64,000 bases of DNA, from NCBI RefSeq assembly GCF_001051995.2, contig NZ_CP014646.1, positions 1 to 64,000 of the forward strand. The letters are read 5' to 3'. Shown here piece by piece: positions 40,677 to 50,167 of the stretch. Position 1 is the stretch's first letter; each line of letters opens with the position of its first letter. This DNA is from Thauera humireducens. Its GTDB lineage: Bacteria > Pseudomonadota > Gammaproteobacteria > Burkholderiales > Rhodocyclaceae. The position numbers were made by a program, and so were the translations under genes. The notes under the pieces were generated by a model. That model was not told the DNA's origin. It saw nothing but the letters and a program-made list of their open reading frames with translations, and did no database searches.

Positions 40677-42107
40677 ATGCAATCGCAAGCGACTTATAAC
40701 TATAAAGTCGTGCGCCAGTTCGCCATCATGACGGTGGTATGGGGCATCGTGGGCATGCTGGTCGGTGTCATCGCCGCAGCACAGCTCGTGTGGCCTGAAC
40801 TGAACGTTCACGAATTCCTGCATTTCGGCAGGCTCCGTCCGCTTCACACCAACGCGGTGATCTTCGCGTTTGGCGGTTGCGCGCTGTTCGCCACGTCCTA
40901 CTACGTGGTGCAGCGGACCTGTCATACCCGTCTGTTTGCGCCCGGCCTGGCGGCCTTCACCTTCTGGGGCTGGCAGCTCGTCATCGTATTGGCTGCGATC
41001 ACCCTGCCGCTCGGCTACACGACCTCCAAGGAGTACGCCGAACTCGAGTGGCCGATCGACATCCTGATCGCCATCGTGTGGGTGTCCTACGCGATCGTGT
41101 TCTTTGGCACCATCGCCAAGCGCAAGATCTCGCACATCTACGTCGCCAACTGGTTCTTCGGCGCCTTCATCCTGACCGTCGCGCTGCTGCACATCGTCAA
41201 CAGCGCCGCGATCCCGGTGTCGCTGACCAGCATGAAGTCCTACTCCGCCTACGCGGGCGTGCAGGACGCGATGGTGCAGTGGTGGTACGGCCACAACGCG
41301 GTGGGCTTCTTCCTGACCGCAGGCTTCCTCGGCATGATGTACTACTTCGTGCCGAAGCAGGCCGACCGTCCGGTGTATTCGTATCGCCTGTCCGTCGTCC
41401 ACTTCTGGGCGCTGATCTTCACGTACATGTGGGCGGGTCCGCACCACCTGCACTACACCGCGCTGCCTGACTGGACCCAGTCCGTCGGCATGGTGTTCTC
41501 GCTGATCCTGCTAGCGCCGTCCTGGGGTGGCATGATCAACGGCATCATGACCCTGTCGGGCGCCTGGCATAAGCTGCGTACCGACCCGATCCTGAAGTTC
41601 CTGATCACCTCGCTGTCCTTCTACGGCATGTCGACCTTCGAAGGTCCGATGATGTCGGTGAAGACCGTGAATGCGCTGTCGCACTACACCGACTGGACCG
41701 TCGGCCACGTGCACTCCGGTGCGCTGGGCTGGGTGGCGATGATCTCGATCGGCGCGATCTACTTCCTGCTGCCGCGTCTGTATGGCAAGACCGAGATGTA
41801 CAGCGTCAAGCTGATCAACGCCCACTTCTGGATCGCCACCATCGGTGTCGTGCTCTACATCGCCTCGATGTGGATTGCCGGCGTGATGCAGGGTCTGATG
41901 TGGCGCGCGACCAACCCGGACGGCACGCTGACCTACTCCTTCGTCGAGAGTGTGAAGGCCAGCTATCCGTTCTGGACCATCCGCTTCATCGGCGGCGCGC
42001 TGTTCCTCTTCGGCATGGTGCTCATGTTCTACAACATGGTGAAGACCATCGCCGGCCAAAAGGCCTACGACGCTCCGGTGCTTGCCCCCGCAGCCGCCCA
42101 CGCCTGA
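40677..42107 (+). CDS. ccoN: cbb3-type cytochrome c oxidase subunit I (CcoN)
   Basis: A 476-residue, 12-helix catalytic subunit that reduces O2 to water at high affinity. Heme and CuB histidines are visible in [22 protein letters not shown] and [17 protein letters not shown]. The ATG at 40677 is preferred to the GTG at 40668 because AAGAGG lies 8 bp before it. First gene of ccoNOQP. Confidence 0.98.
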   Translation: MQSQATYNYKVVRQFAIMTVVWGIVGMLVGVIAAAQLVWPELNVHEFLHFGRLRPLHTNAVIFAFGGCALFATSYYVVQRTCHTRLFAPGLAAFTFWGWQLVIVLAAITLPLGYTTSKEYAELEWPIDILIAIVWVSYAIVFFGTIAKRKISHIYVANWFFGAFILTVALLHIVNSAAIPVSLTSMKSYSAYAGVQDAMVQWWYGHNAVGFFLTAGFLGMMYYFVPKQADRPVYSYRLSVVHFWALIFTYMWAGPHHLHYTALPDWTQSVGMVFSLILLAPSWGGMINGIMTLSGAWHKLRTDPILKFLITSLSFYGMSTFEGPMMSVKTVNALSHYTDWTVGHVHSGALGWVAMISIGAIYFLLPRLYGKTEMYSVKLINAHFWIATIGVVLYIASMWIAGVMQGLMWRATNPDGTLTYSFVESVKASYPFWTIRFIGGALFLFGMVLMFYNMVKTIAGQKAYDAPVLAPAAAHA

Positions 42108-42122
42108 TCGGAGACCAAGAAC

Positions 42123-42758
42123 ATGGCTCAATCGAAACACGAAAAAGTTGAACGCAACGTATTCCTCATGATCGTCCTCACGCTGCTCACCGTCAGCGTG
42201 GGCGGCCTCGTGGAAATCGTGCCGCTGTTCTTCCAGCACTCGACGACCTCGCCCATCGGTCCGGGCGGCAAGCAATTGGACGTCAAGCCCTATGACCCCG
42301 TTCGCCTGGTCGGTCGCGACATCTACATCCGCGAAGGCTGCTACAACTGCCACTCGCAGATGATCCGTCCGTTCCGTGCCGAGACCGAGCGTTATGGCCA
42401 CTACTCGGTGGCGGGCGAGTCGATCTACGACCACCCGTTCCAGTGGGGTTCGAAGCGTACCGGTCCCGACCTGGCCCGCGTCGGCGGTCGCTACTCGGAC
42501 GAGTGGCAACGTGTTCACCTGCTGAACCCGCGTGACGTCGTTCCCGAGTCGAACATGCCCGCGTTCCCCTGGCTCGATCGTCCGGTCAAGGCCGACGACA
42601 TCCAGGACAAGATGCGCGCGCTGAACAAAGTCGGCCTGCACAAGTACAGCGACGAGGAGATTGCTGCCGCGCCTGCCGCGCTCGAAGGCAAGACCGAGCT
42701 CGACGCTGTCGTTGCCTACCTGCAAGGGTTGGGCAAGGCTCTGCAGAACGTGAGGTAA
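42123..42758 (+). CDS. ccoO: cbb3 oxidase subunit II, monoheme cytochrome CcoO
   Basis: A 211-residue membrane-anchored cytochrome c. One N-terminal helix (13-33) is followed by the periplasmic heme domain with CYNCH (73-77) and axial Met candidate in [10 protein letters not shown]. It passes electrons to CcoN. Confidence 0.97.
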   Translation: MAQSKHEKVERNVFLMIVLTLLTVSVGGLVEIVPLFFQHSTTSPIGPGGKQLDVKPYDPVRLVGRDIYIREGCYNCHSQMIRPFRAETERYGHYSVAGESIYDHPFQWGSKRTGPDLARVGGRYSDEWQRVHLLNPRDVVPESNMPAFPWLDRPVKADDIQDKMRALNKVGLHKYSDEEIAAAPAALEGKTELDAVVAYLQGLGKALQNVR

Positions 42759-42773
42759 GGAAGGGGACGCGCC

Positions 42774-42962
42774 GTGGATATCAACGATTTCAGAAGTCTG
42801 ATCACCGTACTTGGCCTGCTGTGCTTCCTGGGCATCTGCTACTGGGCATACAGCAAGCACGCCAAGGCGGGTTTCGATGAGGCGGCGCGTCTGCCCCTGA
42901 CCGATGACGACGTGCCAGCCGCCGGCGGCTGGCAAGACAAAGAGGGAAAAGCAAATGGCTGA
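42774..42962 (+). CDS. ccoQ: cbb3 oxidase small subunit CcoQ
   Basis: A 62-residue single-helix protein (helix about 8-26, containing LLCFLGICYWAY) that stabilises the oxidase. It begins with GTG and overlaps ccoP by 8 bases. Confidence 0.9.
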   Translation: MDINDFRSLITVLGLLCFLGICYWAYSKHAKAGFDEAARLPLTDDDVPAAGGWQDKEGKANG

Positions 42963-43845
42963 CTTTATCAGCGGTTTCTGGAACATGTATGTGATGGTCC
43001 TCGTGGCCCTCTCCATCCTGTTCTGTGTGTTCGTGCTGGTGTCGAACATGACCAAGCGCGAGAAGGGGCCGGTCGAGCTGCACGGCCACGTGTGGGACGA
43101 GACGCTCGCCGAGTACAACAACCCGCTGCCGCGCTGGTGGATGTATCTGTTCTGGATCACCATCGTCTTTGGGATCGTGTACCTGGCCATCTACCCCGGC
43201 TTCGGTAACAAGAACGAGCACCGCGGGCAGTGGAGCCAGTACGAAGCCGAGATGAAGGCCGCCGACGAGAAGTACGGCCCGATCTTCGCCAAGTACAAGA
43301 GCATGGACCTGATGGCGGTTGCCGCCGACCCCGAAGCGAACGCGATGGGGCAGCGCATGTTCCTGACCTACTGCGCGCAGTGCCACGGTTCGGCTGCTCA
43401 GGGCGCGAAGAGCTTCCCGAACCTGACCGACGATGAGTGGCTGTGGGGCGGTGAGCCCGAGACCATCAAGACCACCATCATGGGTGGCCGCATGGGCGTG
43501 ATGCCGCCGTTCGGACCGGCCCTGGGTGCGGAAGGCGTGAAGGACGTCGCCAACTACGTGCGTTCGCTGTCGGGTCTGGCACATGACTCGCTGCGTGCGC
43601 AGCGCGGTGCCGATCTGTTCGCGACCAACTGTGTGGCCTGCCACGGTGCGGACGGCAAGGGCAACCCGATGCTGGGCGCGCCGAACCTGACGAACAAGTC
43701 GTGGCTGTATGGCTCGTCCGAGGCCGTGATCATCGAGACGGTGACCAATGGTCGCAACAACCAGATGCCGGCCTTCGGCGAGTTCCTCGGCGAGGACAAG
43801 GTGCATCTGCTGGCTGCCTACGTGCTGAGCATGCACAAGAAGTAA
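42955..43845 (+). CDS. ccoP: cbb3 oxidase subunit III, diheme cytochrome CcoP
   Basis: A 296-residue membrane-bound cytochrome. Two N-terminal helices (about 8-30 and 61-80) precede two cytochrome domains with CAQCH (140-144) and CVACH (226-230). It takes electrons from soluble c-type cytochromes. The ATG at 42955 follows AGAGGGAAAAG and lies inside the end of ccoQ. Confidence 0.97.
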   Translation: MADFISGFWNMYVMVLVALSILFCVFVLVSNMTKREKGPVELHGHVWDETLAEYNNPLPRWWMYLFWITIVFGIVYLAIYPGFGNKNEHRGQWSQYEAEMKAADEKYGPIFAKYKSMDLMAVAADPEANAMGQRMFLTYCAQCHGSAAQGAKSFPNLTDDEWLWGGEPETIKTTIMGGRMGVMPPFGPALGAEGVKDVANYVRSLSGLAHDSLRAQRGADLFATNCVACHGADGKGNPMLGAPNLTNKSWLYGSSEAVIIETVTNGRNNQMPAFGEFLGEDKVHLLAAYVLSMHKK

Positions 43846-43865
43846 TGTAGTACTGCGGTTCCGAC

Positions 43866-43894
43866 CCGGGGGGAGGGGGTCCCCCCGGAGTTTT
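43866..43894 (+). terminator. Terminator between ccoP and ccoG
   Basis: CCGGGGGGA (43866-43874) and TCCCCCCGG (43880-43888) with AGTTTT after. It would separate ccoNOQP from ccoGH, which are preceded by an AT-rich A-run. Confidence 0.78.
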
Positions 43895-43932
43895 CAGTAA
43901 AAATAAAAACAATAAATCATCGGTGAACGACC

Positions 43933-45363
43933 ATGAACAGCTCGACCCCACAGCCGCAGCAAGCGGCTAAACCGACTTCCCCCGAATCTGCCGACACGCT
44001 TTACGAGTCGCGCAAGAAACTCTACGTACGTGCCGTCACTGGCGTGTTCGCCAACTGGCGGTGGGCGCTGGTTTGGATCACCCAGATCATCTTCTACGGC
44101 TTGCCCTGGCTGTCCTGGAACGACCGTCAGGCCTTCCTGCTGCATCTCACCGAGCGCAAGTTCTACATCTTCGGCTGGGTCTTCTGGCCGCAGGATGTGT
44201 TTTTCCTCGCCATCCTGCTGATCATCTCGGCCTACGCGCTGTTCTTCTTCACCGCGATCGCCGGTCGTCTATGGTGTGGCTACGCCTGTCCGCAGACGGT
44301 GTATACCGAGATCTTCATGTGGATCGAGCAGAAGATCGAAGGCGACCACATCAAGCGCCAGAAGCTCGACCAGGCGCCGATGAATGGCGAGAAGCTGCTG
44401 CGCCGAGGCACCAAGTTCGTGGTCTGGGGACTGGTGGCCTTGTGGACCGGATTCACGTTCGTCGCCTACTTCTCGCCGCTCGACGAACTGCTGCGGTCTG
44501 TCACCACCTTCGGCTTCGGGCCGTGGGAGCTGTTCTGGATCCTGTTCTACGGGGCCTTTACCTTCCTGTTCGCTGGCGTCATGCGCGAGCAGGTGTGCAA
44601 GTACATGTGCCCCTACGCCCGCTTCCAGGCGGTGATGTTCGACCCCGATACGCTGGTCATCACTTATGACGAGGAGCGCGGCGAGCCGCGCGGCACGCGC
44701 AAGAAGGGCATCGATCCGCGCACGGTGAGCAAGGGTGACTGCATCGACTGCGGCATCTGCGTGCAGGTTTGTCCCACAGGCATCGACATCCGCAAGGGCT
44801 TGCAGTACGAATGCATCGGCTGTGCCGCGTGCATCGACGCCTGCGACCAGGTGATGGACAAGATGAACTATCCGCGCGGGCTTATCCGTTACACGACCGA
44901 GAACGCGCTCAAGAAGCATTGGGGCAGCAAGGAGATCCTCGCTCACGTGCTGCGTCCGCGCACCCTGATCTACGGCACGATTCTGGTGGCGATCAGCCTG
45001 GCCTTCGTCTGGGGGCTGGCGACCCGTGACCCGCTGCGCGTCGATGTGATCCGCGATCGTGCATCGCTGGCGCGCGAGGTCGAGGACGGCCAGATTGAGA
45101 ACGTGTATCGCCTGCAGGTCATGAACATGACCGAGGCGCCGCGCGCATTCCGCTTCGAGGTGTCCGGCCTGCCGGGCGTGAAGATCGGAGGCGAGCAGCG
45201 TGTGGAGGTCGCGCCGGCGTCCACGCAGGCCGTTACCCTGCAGGTGCTCGTGCCGTACGATGCGGGCAAGCCGGGCTCCAACCCGATCCACTTCCAGGTC
45301 ACGGCCGAGGACGATTCGTCCCTGTCCGTGCGTGAGGAAACTACTTTCTTGTTGCCGCGCTGA
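43933..45363 (+). CDS. ccoG: cbb3 oxidase accessory protein CcoG (RdxA/FixG)
   Basis: A 476-residue membrane iron-sulfur protein with about five helices and a ferredoxin domain holding CIDCGICVQVCPTGID and CIGCAACIDACDQ, two [4Fe-4S] sites. Additional Cys in WCGYACPQTVY and CKYMCPYARFQ are conserved. CcoG reduces Cu(II) for cbb3 assembly. A C-terminal immunoglobulin-like domain faces the periplasm. There is no strong ribosome-binding site before the ATG. Confidence 0.95.
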   Translation: MNSSTPQPQQAAKPTSPESADTLYESRKKLYVRAVTGVFANWRWALVWITQIIFYGLPWLSWNDRQAFLLHLTERKFYIFGWVFWPQDVFFLAILLIISAYALFFFTAIAGRLWCGYACPQTVYTEIFMWIEQKIEGDHIKRQKLDQAPMNGEKLLRRGTKFVVWGLVALWTGFTFVAYFSPLDELLRSVTTFGFGPWELFWILFYGAFTFLFAGVMREQVCKYMCPYARFQAVMFDPDTLVITYDEERGEPRGTRKKGIDPRTVSKGDCIDCGICVQVCPTGIDIRKGLQYECIGCAACIDACDQVMDKMNYPRGLIRYTTENALKKHWGSKEILAHVLRPRTLIYGTILVAISLAFVWGLATRDPLRVDVIRDRASLAREVEDGQIENVYRLQVMNMTEAPRAFRFEVSGLPGVKIGGEQRVEVAPASTQAVTLQVLVPYDAGKPGSNPIHFQVTAEDDSSLSVREETTFLLPR

Positions 45364-45364
45364 C

Positions 45365-45877
45365 GTGAGTACGACATTGACTGAAAAGAAACCCACGCCC
45401 TGGTATCGACAAGGCTGGCCCTGGTTCCTGATCGCGCTGCCGGCAACGGCAGTGGTTGCCGGGATCATTACGCTTGTCATCGCGGCGCGTACCTTCGACG
45501 GCATGGTGGTCGACGACTATTACAAGGAAGGGCGCGCGATCGTGCAAACGCTGGACCGCGTCGAGCGGGCTAGCGCGCTGGGGCTTGTGGCGGACCTCAA
45601 GCTTCGTAGCGAATCGGTGCGAATCGAACTCAGCGCCCTGCACGCGGACGACCTGCCCGCGCGTGCGATCCTGACGGTCATCCACCCGACGCGTGATGGC
45701 CAGGATCAGGAGATCATCATGACCGGCGCAGGCGGCGTGTACGAAGGCAGGCTCGCGCCGCTGAGTACCGGTCGCTGGCTGTTCCAATTAGAAGACGAGT
45801 CCCGCAGCTGGAGAATGAACGGGGCCGCATACCTCCCGACAGAGACGGAAATCCGGATTGACCCATCAAGTTCCTAA
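45365..45877 (+). CDS. ccoH: cbb3 assembly protein CcoH (FixH)
   Basis: A 170-residue single-pass protein: short cytosolic N terminus, helix at about 19-41, and a periplasmic FixH domain with VVDDYYKEGRAI. It is needed for stable cbb3 assembly. It starts with a GTG one base past the ccoG stop. Confidence 0.9.
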   Translation: MSTTLTEKKPTPWYRQGWPWFLIALPATAVVAGIITLVIAARTFDGMVVDDYYKEGRAIVQTLDRVERASALGLVADLKLRSESVRIELSALHADDLPARAILTVIHPTRDGQDQEIIMTGAGGVYEGRLAPLSTGRWLFQLEDESRSWRMNGAAYLPTETEIRIDPSSS

Positions 45878-45905
45878 CCTGTCTGTTTAAACGTGGAGGT
45901 GTACC

Positions 45906-46052
45906 ATGGCCTGGGATCTTCTGATCAGTAGCGATATCGGTCTGCTCAGCTTGTTCACGATCGGCTTCATCCTCGTGATGGCTGTCTATCTCGTGCGATT
46001 CGCCAAGCGGAACATCGCGGAGGACGAGCAGAAGGCGAAGCTGGGGCGGTAA
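45906..46052 (+). CDS. DUF3149-like small membrane protein
   Basis: A 48-residue protein, MAWDLLISSDIGLLSLFTIG at the start, with one helix (about 12-33) and a charged tail ending EQKAKLGR. It resembles the DUF3149 family of tiny membrane proteins. GGAGG lies upstream. The position directly after ccoH suggests a link with oxidase assembly or stability, but no function is known. Confidence 0.75.
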   Translation: MAWDLLISSDIGLLSLFTIGFILVMAVYLVRFAKRNIAEDEQKAKLGR

Positions 46053-46090
46053 GCGTCCTGTCTTGAGGTTCACGGTTTAGGAGAAGCGCG

Positions 46091-46327
46091 ATGCTCAAAT
46101 GGATACAGGTGCTGTGGCCGTCCTTCCTGGTGGCCATGGTGGCAGAGGCGGTCTTCTTCACCGTGATCGACCCGCAGGAGCTTTACTTGTTCGGTCAGCC
46201 GGTGCATTTCGGGCCGCTGGCAACCTATTCGATCGGTTTTCTCGGGTTCTGGCTGGTGTGTGCGGCTTCGAGCCTGAGTACGATCTTTCTTCAGCGCGGT
46301 TCCGCCGAGCTCAATCGGCGGCGTTGA
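46091..46327 (+). CDS. Small two-helix membrane protein, unknown function
   Basis: A 78-residue protein with helices at about 8-25 and 45-65, the second preceded by FGQPVHFGPLATYSIG. AGGAGAAG precedes the ATG. I do not recognise the family by name. It is the last gene before the bidirectional terminator and likely belongs to the ccoGH transcript. Confidence 0.65.
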   Translation: MLKWIQVLWPSFLVAMVAEAVFFTVIDPQELYLFGQPVHFGPLATYSIGFLGFWLVCAASSLSTIFLQRGSAELNRRR

Positions 46328-46335
46328 TGAGTACC

Positions 46336-46369
46336 AAAGCAAAACGGCCCTTGCGGGCCGTTTTGCTTT
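46336..46369. terminator. Bidirectional terminator
   Basis: Fifteen-base-pair stem AAAGCAAAACGGCCC (46336-46350) with GGGCCGTTTTGCTTT (46355-46369). It lies between the end of the cco region and the converging usp gene. Confidence 0.85.
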
Positions 46370-46381
46370 CATGGTGCCAGT

Positions 46382-46825
46382 TCAGCGATAGACCAGCACA
46401 GGGGTCTTGCTGTGGGTCAGCACCTTCTGCGTTTCGCTGCCGAGCAGCAGTCCGGCGATGCCGCGACGGCCGTGCGAAGCCATGAAGATGAGGTCGCAGC
46501 CGTGGCGGTCCGCGGCGTCGATGATCGCTTCGTAAGGGACTTCATTCACGACGGTATCGGTTGCTGCCGAGACGCCCTCCGCATCTGCGACCGCCTTGGC
46601 CTTGGCGAGGATTCCCTGCGCTTCGGCAGCGGCCGACTTGGCGAACTGTTCGGGGGTGGTGGGGTCGATCAGGGCGCCCTCGCCGTAGATCGGCATCGGG
46701 AAATCGGGCTGGGCATAGAAGAAGGTAATGCGCGCTCCGGCTTCGCGTGCGAAGGTGACGGCGCGGGACACCGTGCCTTCCGATAGGCTGGAGCCGTCGG
46801 TCGGAACGAGAATGTGTTTGAACAT
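46382..46825 (-). CDS. Universal stress protein (UspA family)
   Basis: A 147-residue cytosolic protein. ILVPTDGSSLSE at the start and the ATP-binding motif GRRGIAGLLLGSETQKVL (G-2x-G-9x-G(S/T)) near 125-142 place it among ATP-binding Usp proteins. An Fnr box and TATAAT lie upstream on the minus strand, indicating induction at low oxygen, as known for several Usp genes under Anr control. The ATG at 46825 has AGGAG before it. Confidence 0.92.
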   Translation of the reverse strand: MFKHILVPTDGSSLSEGTVSRAVTFAREAGARITFFYAQPDFPMPIYGEGALIDPTTPEQFAKSAAAEAQGILAKAKAVADAEGVSAATDTVVNEVPYEAIIDAADRHGCDLIFMASHGRRGIAGLLLGSETQKVLTHSKTPVLVYR

Positions 46826-46859
46826 GGCGGAAGTTCTCCTGTCGGTTGTTACGGGATTG

Positions 46860-46903
46860 ATTATAGCGACCTGACGGTCCTCATCTGGCTTGATGACGGT
46901 CAA
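46860..46903. promoter_or_regulatory. Fnr-type box between usp and the MBL nuclease gene
   Basis: TTGATGACGGTCAA (46890-46903) matches TTGAT-N4-RTCAA. On the minus strand a perfect TATAAT (46865-46860) lies 31.5 bp from the box centre, so usp is the more likely target. The plus-strand gene starts about 50 bp downstream and may also respond. Confidence 0.7.
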
Positions 46904-46953
46904 ACGTGTGCCTGCTTGCAAGGCGCATTGTTCGAAATAGGGAGGAGAGCACG

Positions 46954-48363
46954 GTGAAACTCAGTTTTTTCGGTGCGGCGGGCGAAGTGACAGGGTCCTG
47001 CCTCCGTGTTGATCATGCCCATGGGACCTTTCTGGTGGACTGTGGGTTGTTCCAGGGGGGACGGCAGGCCGAGCTCAAGAACCGGCAGGCGCTCGACTTC
47101 GATCTGAAACGCGTCGACTTCGTGCTGCTGACGCATGCCCATCTCGATCATAGCGGCCTCATTCCCAGACTCGTCGCGCTCGGCTACAAGGGGCCGGTCT
47201 ATGCGACCCCGGCGACCGTGGACCTGCTCGAGATCATGCTGATGGACGCCGCGCACATTCAGGAGAAGGAGGCCGAATGGGCCTTGCGCCATGCGCGTAA
47301 CCGGCAGGCGCGTCATCGCGTCGAGATGACGCCGCTCTACACGGTCGAGCAGGCTCGCGCCAGCCTGGGCCGGCTGAAGGCCGTGCCCTACGAAACGGAC
47401 TGCCACCCCGGCGCAGGAGTGAGTTTCCGCTTCCGCGAGGCCGGTCACATCCTGGGTTCGGCGATCATCGAGATCGATGTGGGCGAGGGCAGCGGCCTGC
47501 GCCGGCTCGTCGTGTCGGGTGACCTCGGGCAGCCGATGCGCCCGGTGCTGCGTGACCCGGTGCGCGTCGAACGCGCCGACGTGCTGTGCGTGGAGTCCAC
47601 CTACGGCAATCGTGCCCACCGATCCTTCAACGCCACGCTTGACGAACTGGCGGATGCCATCAAGCAGACGCTGGTGGGGCGCGGAGGCAACGTCATCATT
47701 CCCGCGTTCGCGGTCGGTCGTACGCAGGAGATCCTGTTCGTGCTGGCCGACCTGGTTCGCGCCGGACGCATCGGGCCACTGAAGGTCGTCGTCGACTCGC
47801 CGATGGCTTCGGCAGTGACGGCACTGACTGTCCGTCACCGCGAACTGTGGGACGAGGACACGCGTCAGCTCTTCGCGTGGTCGCAGGAAAATGGTGCTCG
47901 ATTCGATGTCCGTTTCGTTCAGGATGTCGAGGAGTCCATGGCCCTCAACAGCGTCAAGGGCGGCCTTGTGATCATTTCCGCGAGCGGCATGTGCGATGCG
48001 GGGCGGGTCCGTCATCATCTGCGCTACAACCTCGGGCGCAGCGAGTGCTCGATCGTCATTGCCGGTTTTCAGGCGGCTGGTACGCTGGGGCGCCGGCTGG
48101 TGGATGGCGCAAGACAGGTCAGCCTGTTCGGTGAACGGGTGCCGGTGCGGGCTCGGATCCATACCATTGGCGGGCTGTCCGCGCATGCCGACCAGCCAGC
48201 GCTGCTCGACTGGCTTGCACATATCAAGCAGCCGCCGCAACGGACCTTCGTCGTGCATGGCGAGCCACTGGGTGCGATGGCGCTTGCCGATGCGATACAT
48301 GCGAGGCTCGGCTGGCCGGCGCCGGTGGTGCCCGAGCCGGGCGTAAACTATCCGATCCCCTGA
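46954..48363 (+). CDS. MBL-fold beta-CASP RNA nuclease (CPSF-like)
   Basis: A 469-residue metallo-beta-lactamase protein. The zinc motif is LLTHAHLDHSG, with further ligands in EAGHILGS and VSGDLG; the beta-CASP insertion and the RMMBL C-terminal domain (RIHTIGGLSAHADQ) follow. Relatives are RNA exo/endonucleases like CPSF73/YsdG-type proteins. The start is GTG at 46954 behind GGAGGAG. It is followed 15 bp later by phaC. RNA turnover under oxygen limitation is a reasonable guess. Confidence 0.88.
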   Translation: MKLSFFGAAGEVTGSCLRVDHAHGTFLVDCGLFQGGRQAELKNRQALDFDLKRVDFVLLTHAHLDHSGLIPRLVALGYKGPVYATPATVDLLEIMLMDAAHIQEKEAEWALRHARNRQARHRVEMTPLYTVEQARASLGRLKAVPYETDCHPGAGVSFRFREAGHILGSAIIEIDVGEGSGLRRLVVSGDLGQPMRPVLRDPVRVERADVLCVESTYGNRAHRSFNATLDELADAIKQTLVGRGGNVIIPAFAVGRTQEILFVLADLVRAGRIGPLKVVVDSPMASAVTALTVRHRELWDEDTRQLFAWSQENGARFDVRFVQDVEESMALNSVKGGLVIISASGMCDAGRVRHHLRYNLGRSECSIVIAGFQAAGTLGRRLVDGARQVSLFGERVPVRARIHTIGGLSAHADQPALLDWLAHIKQPPQRTFVVHGEPLGAMALADAIHARLGWPAPVVPEPGVNYPIP

Positions 48364-48378
48364 TGCGAGGAGAACGAC

Positions 48379-50157
48379 GTGACCAGCGATAACAGTCATC
48401 CACCGTCCGACAGCGGCCGACGAAGCCAGAGTCGGGCTGGAGCGCCCAATGGCCCGGAAATGGTGCGCAACTTCCATCGGCTGCGCGAGAGCGTTGCCGA
48501 CGCAATCGACCCACTCGGTATGTCCGCCCCGATCGTGCATGCCCAGCTGGCCTGGCTGGCGCATCCGCAGGAGCTCGCCGAGCGCGCGGTACGCCTGTCG
48601 AACGATCTGTGGCGCCTGCAGTGGCATACCCTTGACCGGATGCTGGGCGTACCCAGCCAGGATCCCATCGCGCCGAATGCGGACGATGCGCGCTTCGCCG
48701 ATCCGGTATGGACCGAATCGCCGACCTGGGACTTGATCAAGGAGTGGTACCTCGCGTTCACGCATCACACGCAGGACATGCTGTACGACACGCCCGCGCT
48801 TTCCAGCAAGGAGCGGCGCCGGGCTGCCTTCTGGTGGCGAAAGTGGCTCAATGCGGTGGCGCCCACCAACTACCTGCTCACCAACCCGGTGGCGATGCGC
48901 AAGGCCATCGAGACACGGGGCGACAGTCTCGTGCGGGGCTTCCGCAATTTCCTCGACGATCTCCAGGCCGGCAACGTCCGCATGACCGACCCCGAGGACT
49001 TCAAGGTCGGCGAGAATCTCGCCACCACGCCGGGCGCGGTCGTGTTCCGCAACCGGCTGCTCGAAGTCATCCACTACGCGCCGACCCAGCCGCGCGTGCA
49101 TGCCGAACCTGTCGTCATCGTCACGCCGTGGATCAACAAGTTCTACGTGCTTGACCTCGTGCCGAAGAAGAGCATGATCCGCTTCCTGCTCGACCAGGGC
49201 CTGGACGTCTTCATCACGAGCTGGAAGAACCCGGATGCGTCGATGCGGGACGTCGGTTTCGACGACTACCTGCTGGACGGCGTCGACACGATCGTGCGCG
49301 TGGCGCGTGAGTTTGCCGGCGTGGAGCGCGTGCATGCGGTCGGTTACTGCATCGGCGGCACGGCGCTCGCGATGTACATGGCCTGGGCGAACCGCCACTA
49401 TGCCCCGGACGCCATGCCAGTCGCCGACTGGACCCTGTTCACGACGCTGGTGGATTTCCACAAGCCCGGCGACATCGAGGTCTTCATCGACGAGAGCAGT
49501 ATCGACTATCTGTGCGATCGGATGGCACGCAAGGGTTACCTGGATGGCGGGGAGATGGCGGCATCGTTCCGGCTGCTGCGCTCGAACAGCCTGATCTGGC
49601 ACTACGTCGTGCAGGGCTGGCTGTACGGTGATTCGCCGCCTCCGTTCGACGTGCTGTATTGGAACATGGACACCACGCGCATGCCGTACGCGATGCACGC
49701 GTGGTACCTGCGCGAGCTCTACCTGCACAATCGCCTCATCCAGACCAATGCGCTGCAGGTGGCCGGCGAGACGCTCGACCTGTCGGTGATCCGGCAGCCG
49801 CTCTACGCGGTGTCCGCGGAGGACGATCACATCGCGCCGTGGCGCCAGACCTTCGCGGTCAACAACCACGTCGTCGGCAACAAGCGCTTCGTGCTGTCGA
49901 GCTCGGGGCACATCCTCGGCATCGTCAACCCCGTCGTGCATCCGCCGAAGCGGCGCTATTGGGCGGCCGACGCCCAGCGCTCGGACACGACAGACTCGTG
50001 GCGCAGGCGCGCGGAAGAGCATGCCGGCAGCTGGTGGGAGGACTGGATGCGCTGGCTCAAGCCGCGCGCGGGGGACGAGGTGGAGGCGCGTCCGGCCGCC
50101 AGCAAGCGCTTCCCGGCGCTGTGCGCGGCACCGGGCAGCTACGTGCTCGAGAAGTAG
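48379..50157 (+). CDS. phaC: Poly(3-hydroxyalkanoate) synthase, class I
   Basis: A 592-residue enzyme that polymerises 3-hydroxyacyl-CoA into PHA granules. The lipase-like box GYCIGG holds the nucleophile Cys324; the catalytic Asp is in SAEDDHIAPW and the His in SSSGHILGIVNP. The N-terminal PhaC_N domain (about 75-250) is intact. phaA and phaB are not adjacent, unlike the common phaCAB layout. GTG start behind GAGGAG. Confidence 0.94.
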   Translation: MTSDNSHPPSDSGRRSQSRAGAPNGPEMVRNFHRLRESVADAIDPLGMSAPIVHAQLAWLAHPQELAERAVRLSNDLWRLQWHTLDRMLGVPSQDPIAPNADDARFADPVWTESPTWDLIKEWYLAFTHHTQDMLYDTPALSSKERRRAAFWWRKWLNAVAPTNYLLTNPVAMRKAIETRGDSLVRGFRNFLDDLQAGNVRMTDPEDFKVGENLATTPGAVVFRNRLLEVIHYAPTQPRVHAEPVVIVTPWINKFYVLDLVPKKSMIRFLLDQGLDVFITSWKNPDASMRDVGFDDYLLDGVDTIVRVAREFAGVERVHAVGYCIGGTALAMYMAWANRHYAPDAMPVADWTLFTTLVDFHKPGDIEVFIDESSIDYLCDRMARKGYLDGGEMAASFRLLRSNSLIWHYVVQGWLYGDSPPPFDVLYWNMDTTRMPYAMHAWYLRELYLHNRLIQTNALQVAGETLDLSVIRQPLYAVSAEDDHIAPWRQTFAVNNHVVGNKRFVLSSSGHILGIVNPVVHPPKRRYWAADAQRSDTTDSWRRRAEEHAGSWWEDWMRWLKPRAGDEVEARPAASKRFPALCAAPGSYVLEK

Positions 50158-50167
50158 CGGGCAGTCC

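Noticed and set aside
46900..50022. 1040-codon open frame on the minus strand opposite the MBL nuclease and phaC
   Set aside because: It is antisense to two clear genes, has Arg/His/Ala-rich low-complexity sequence and no domain. Long antisense frames are expected in high-GC DNA.
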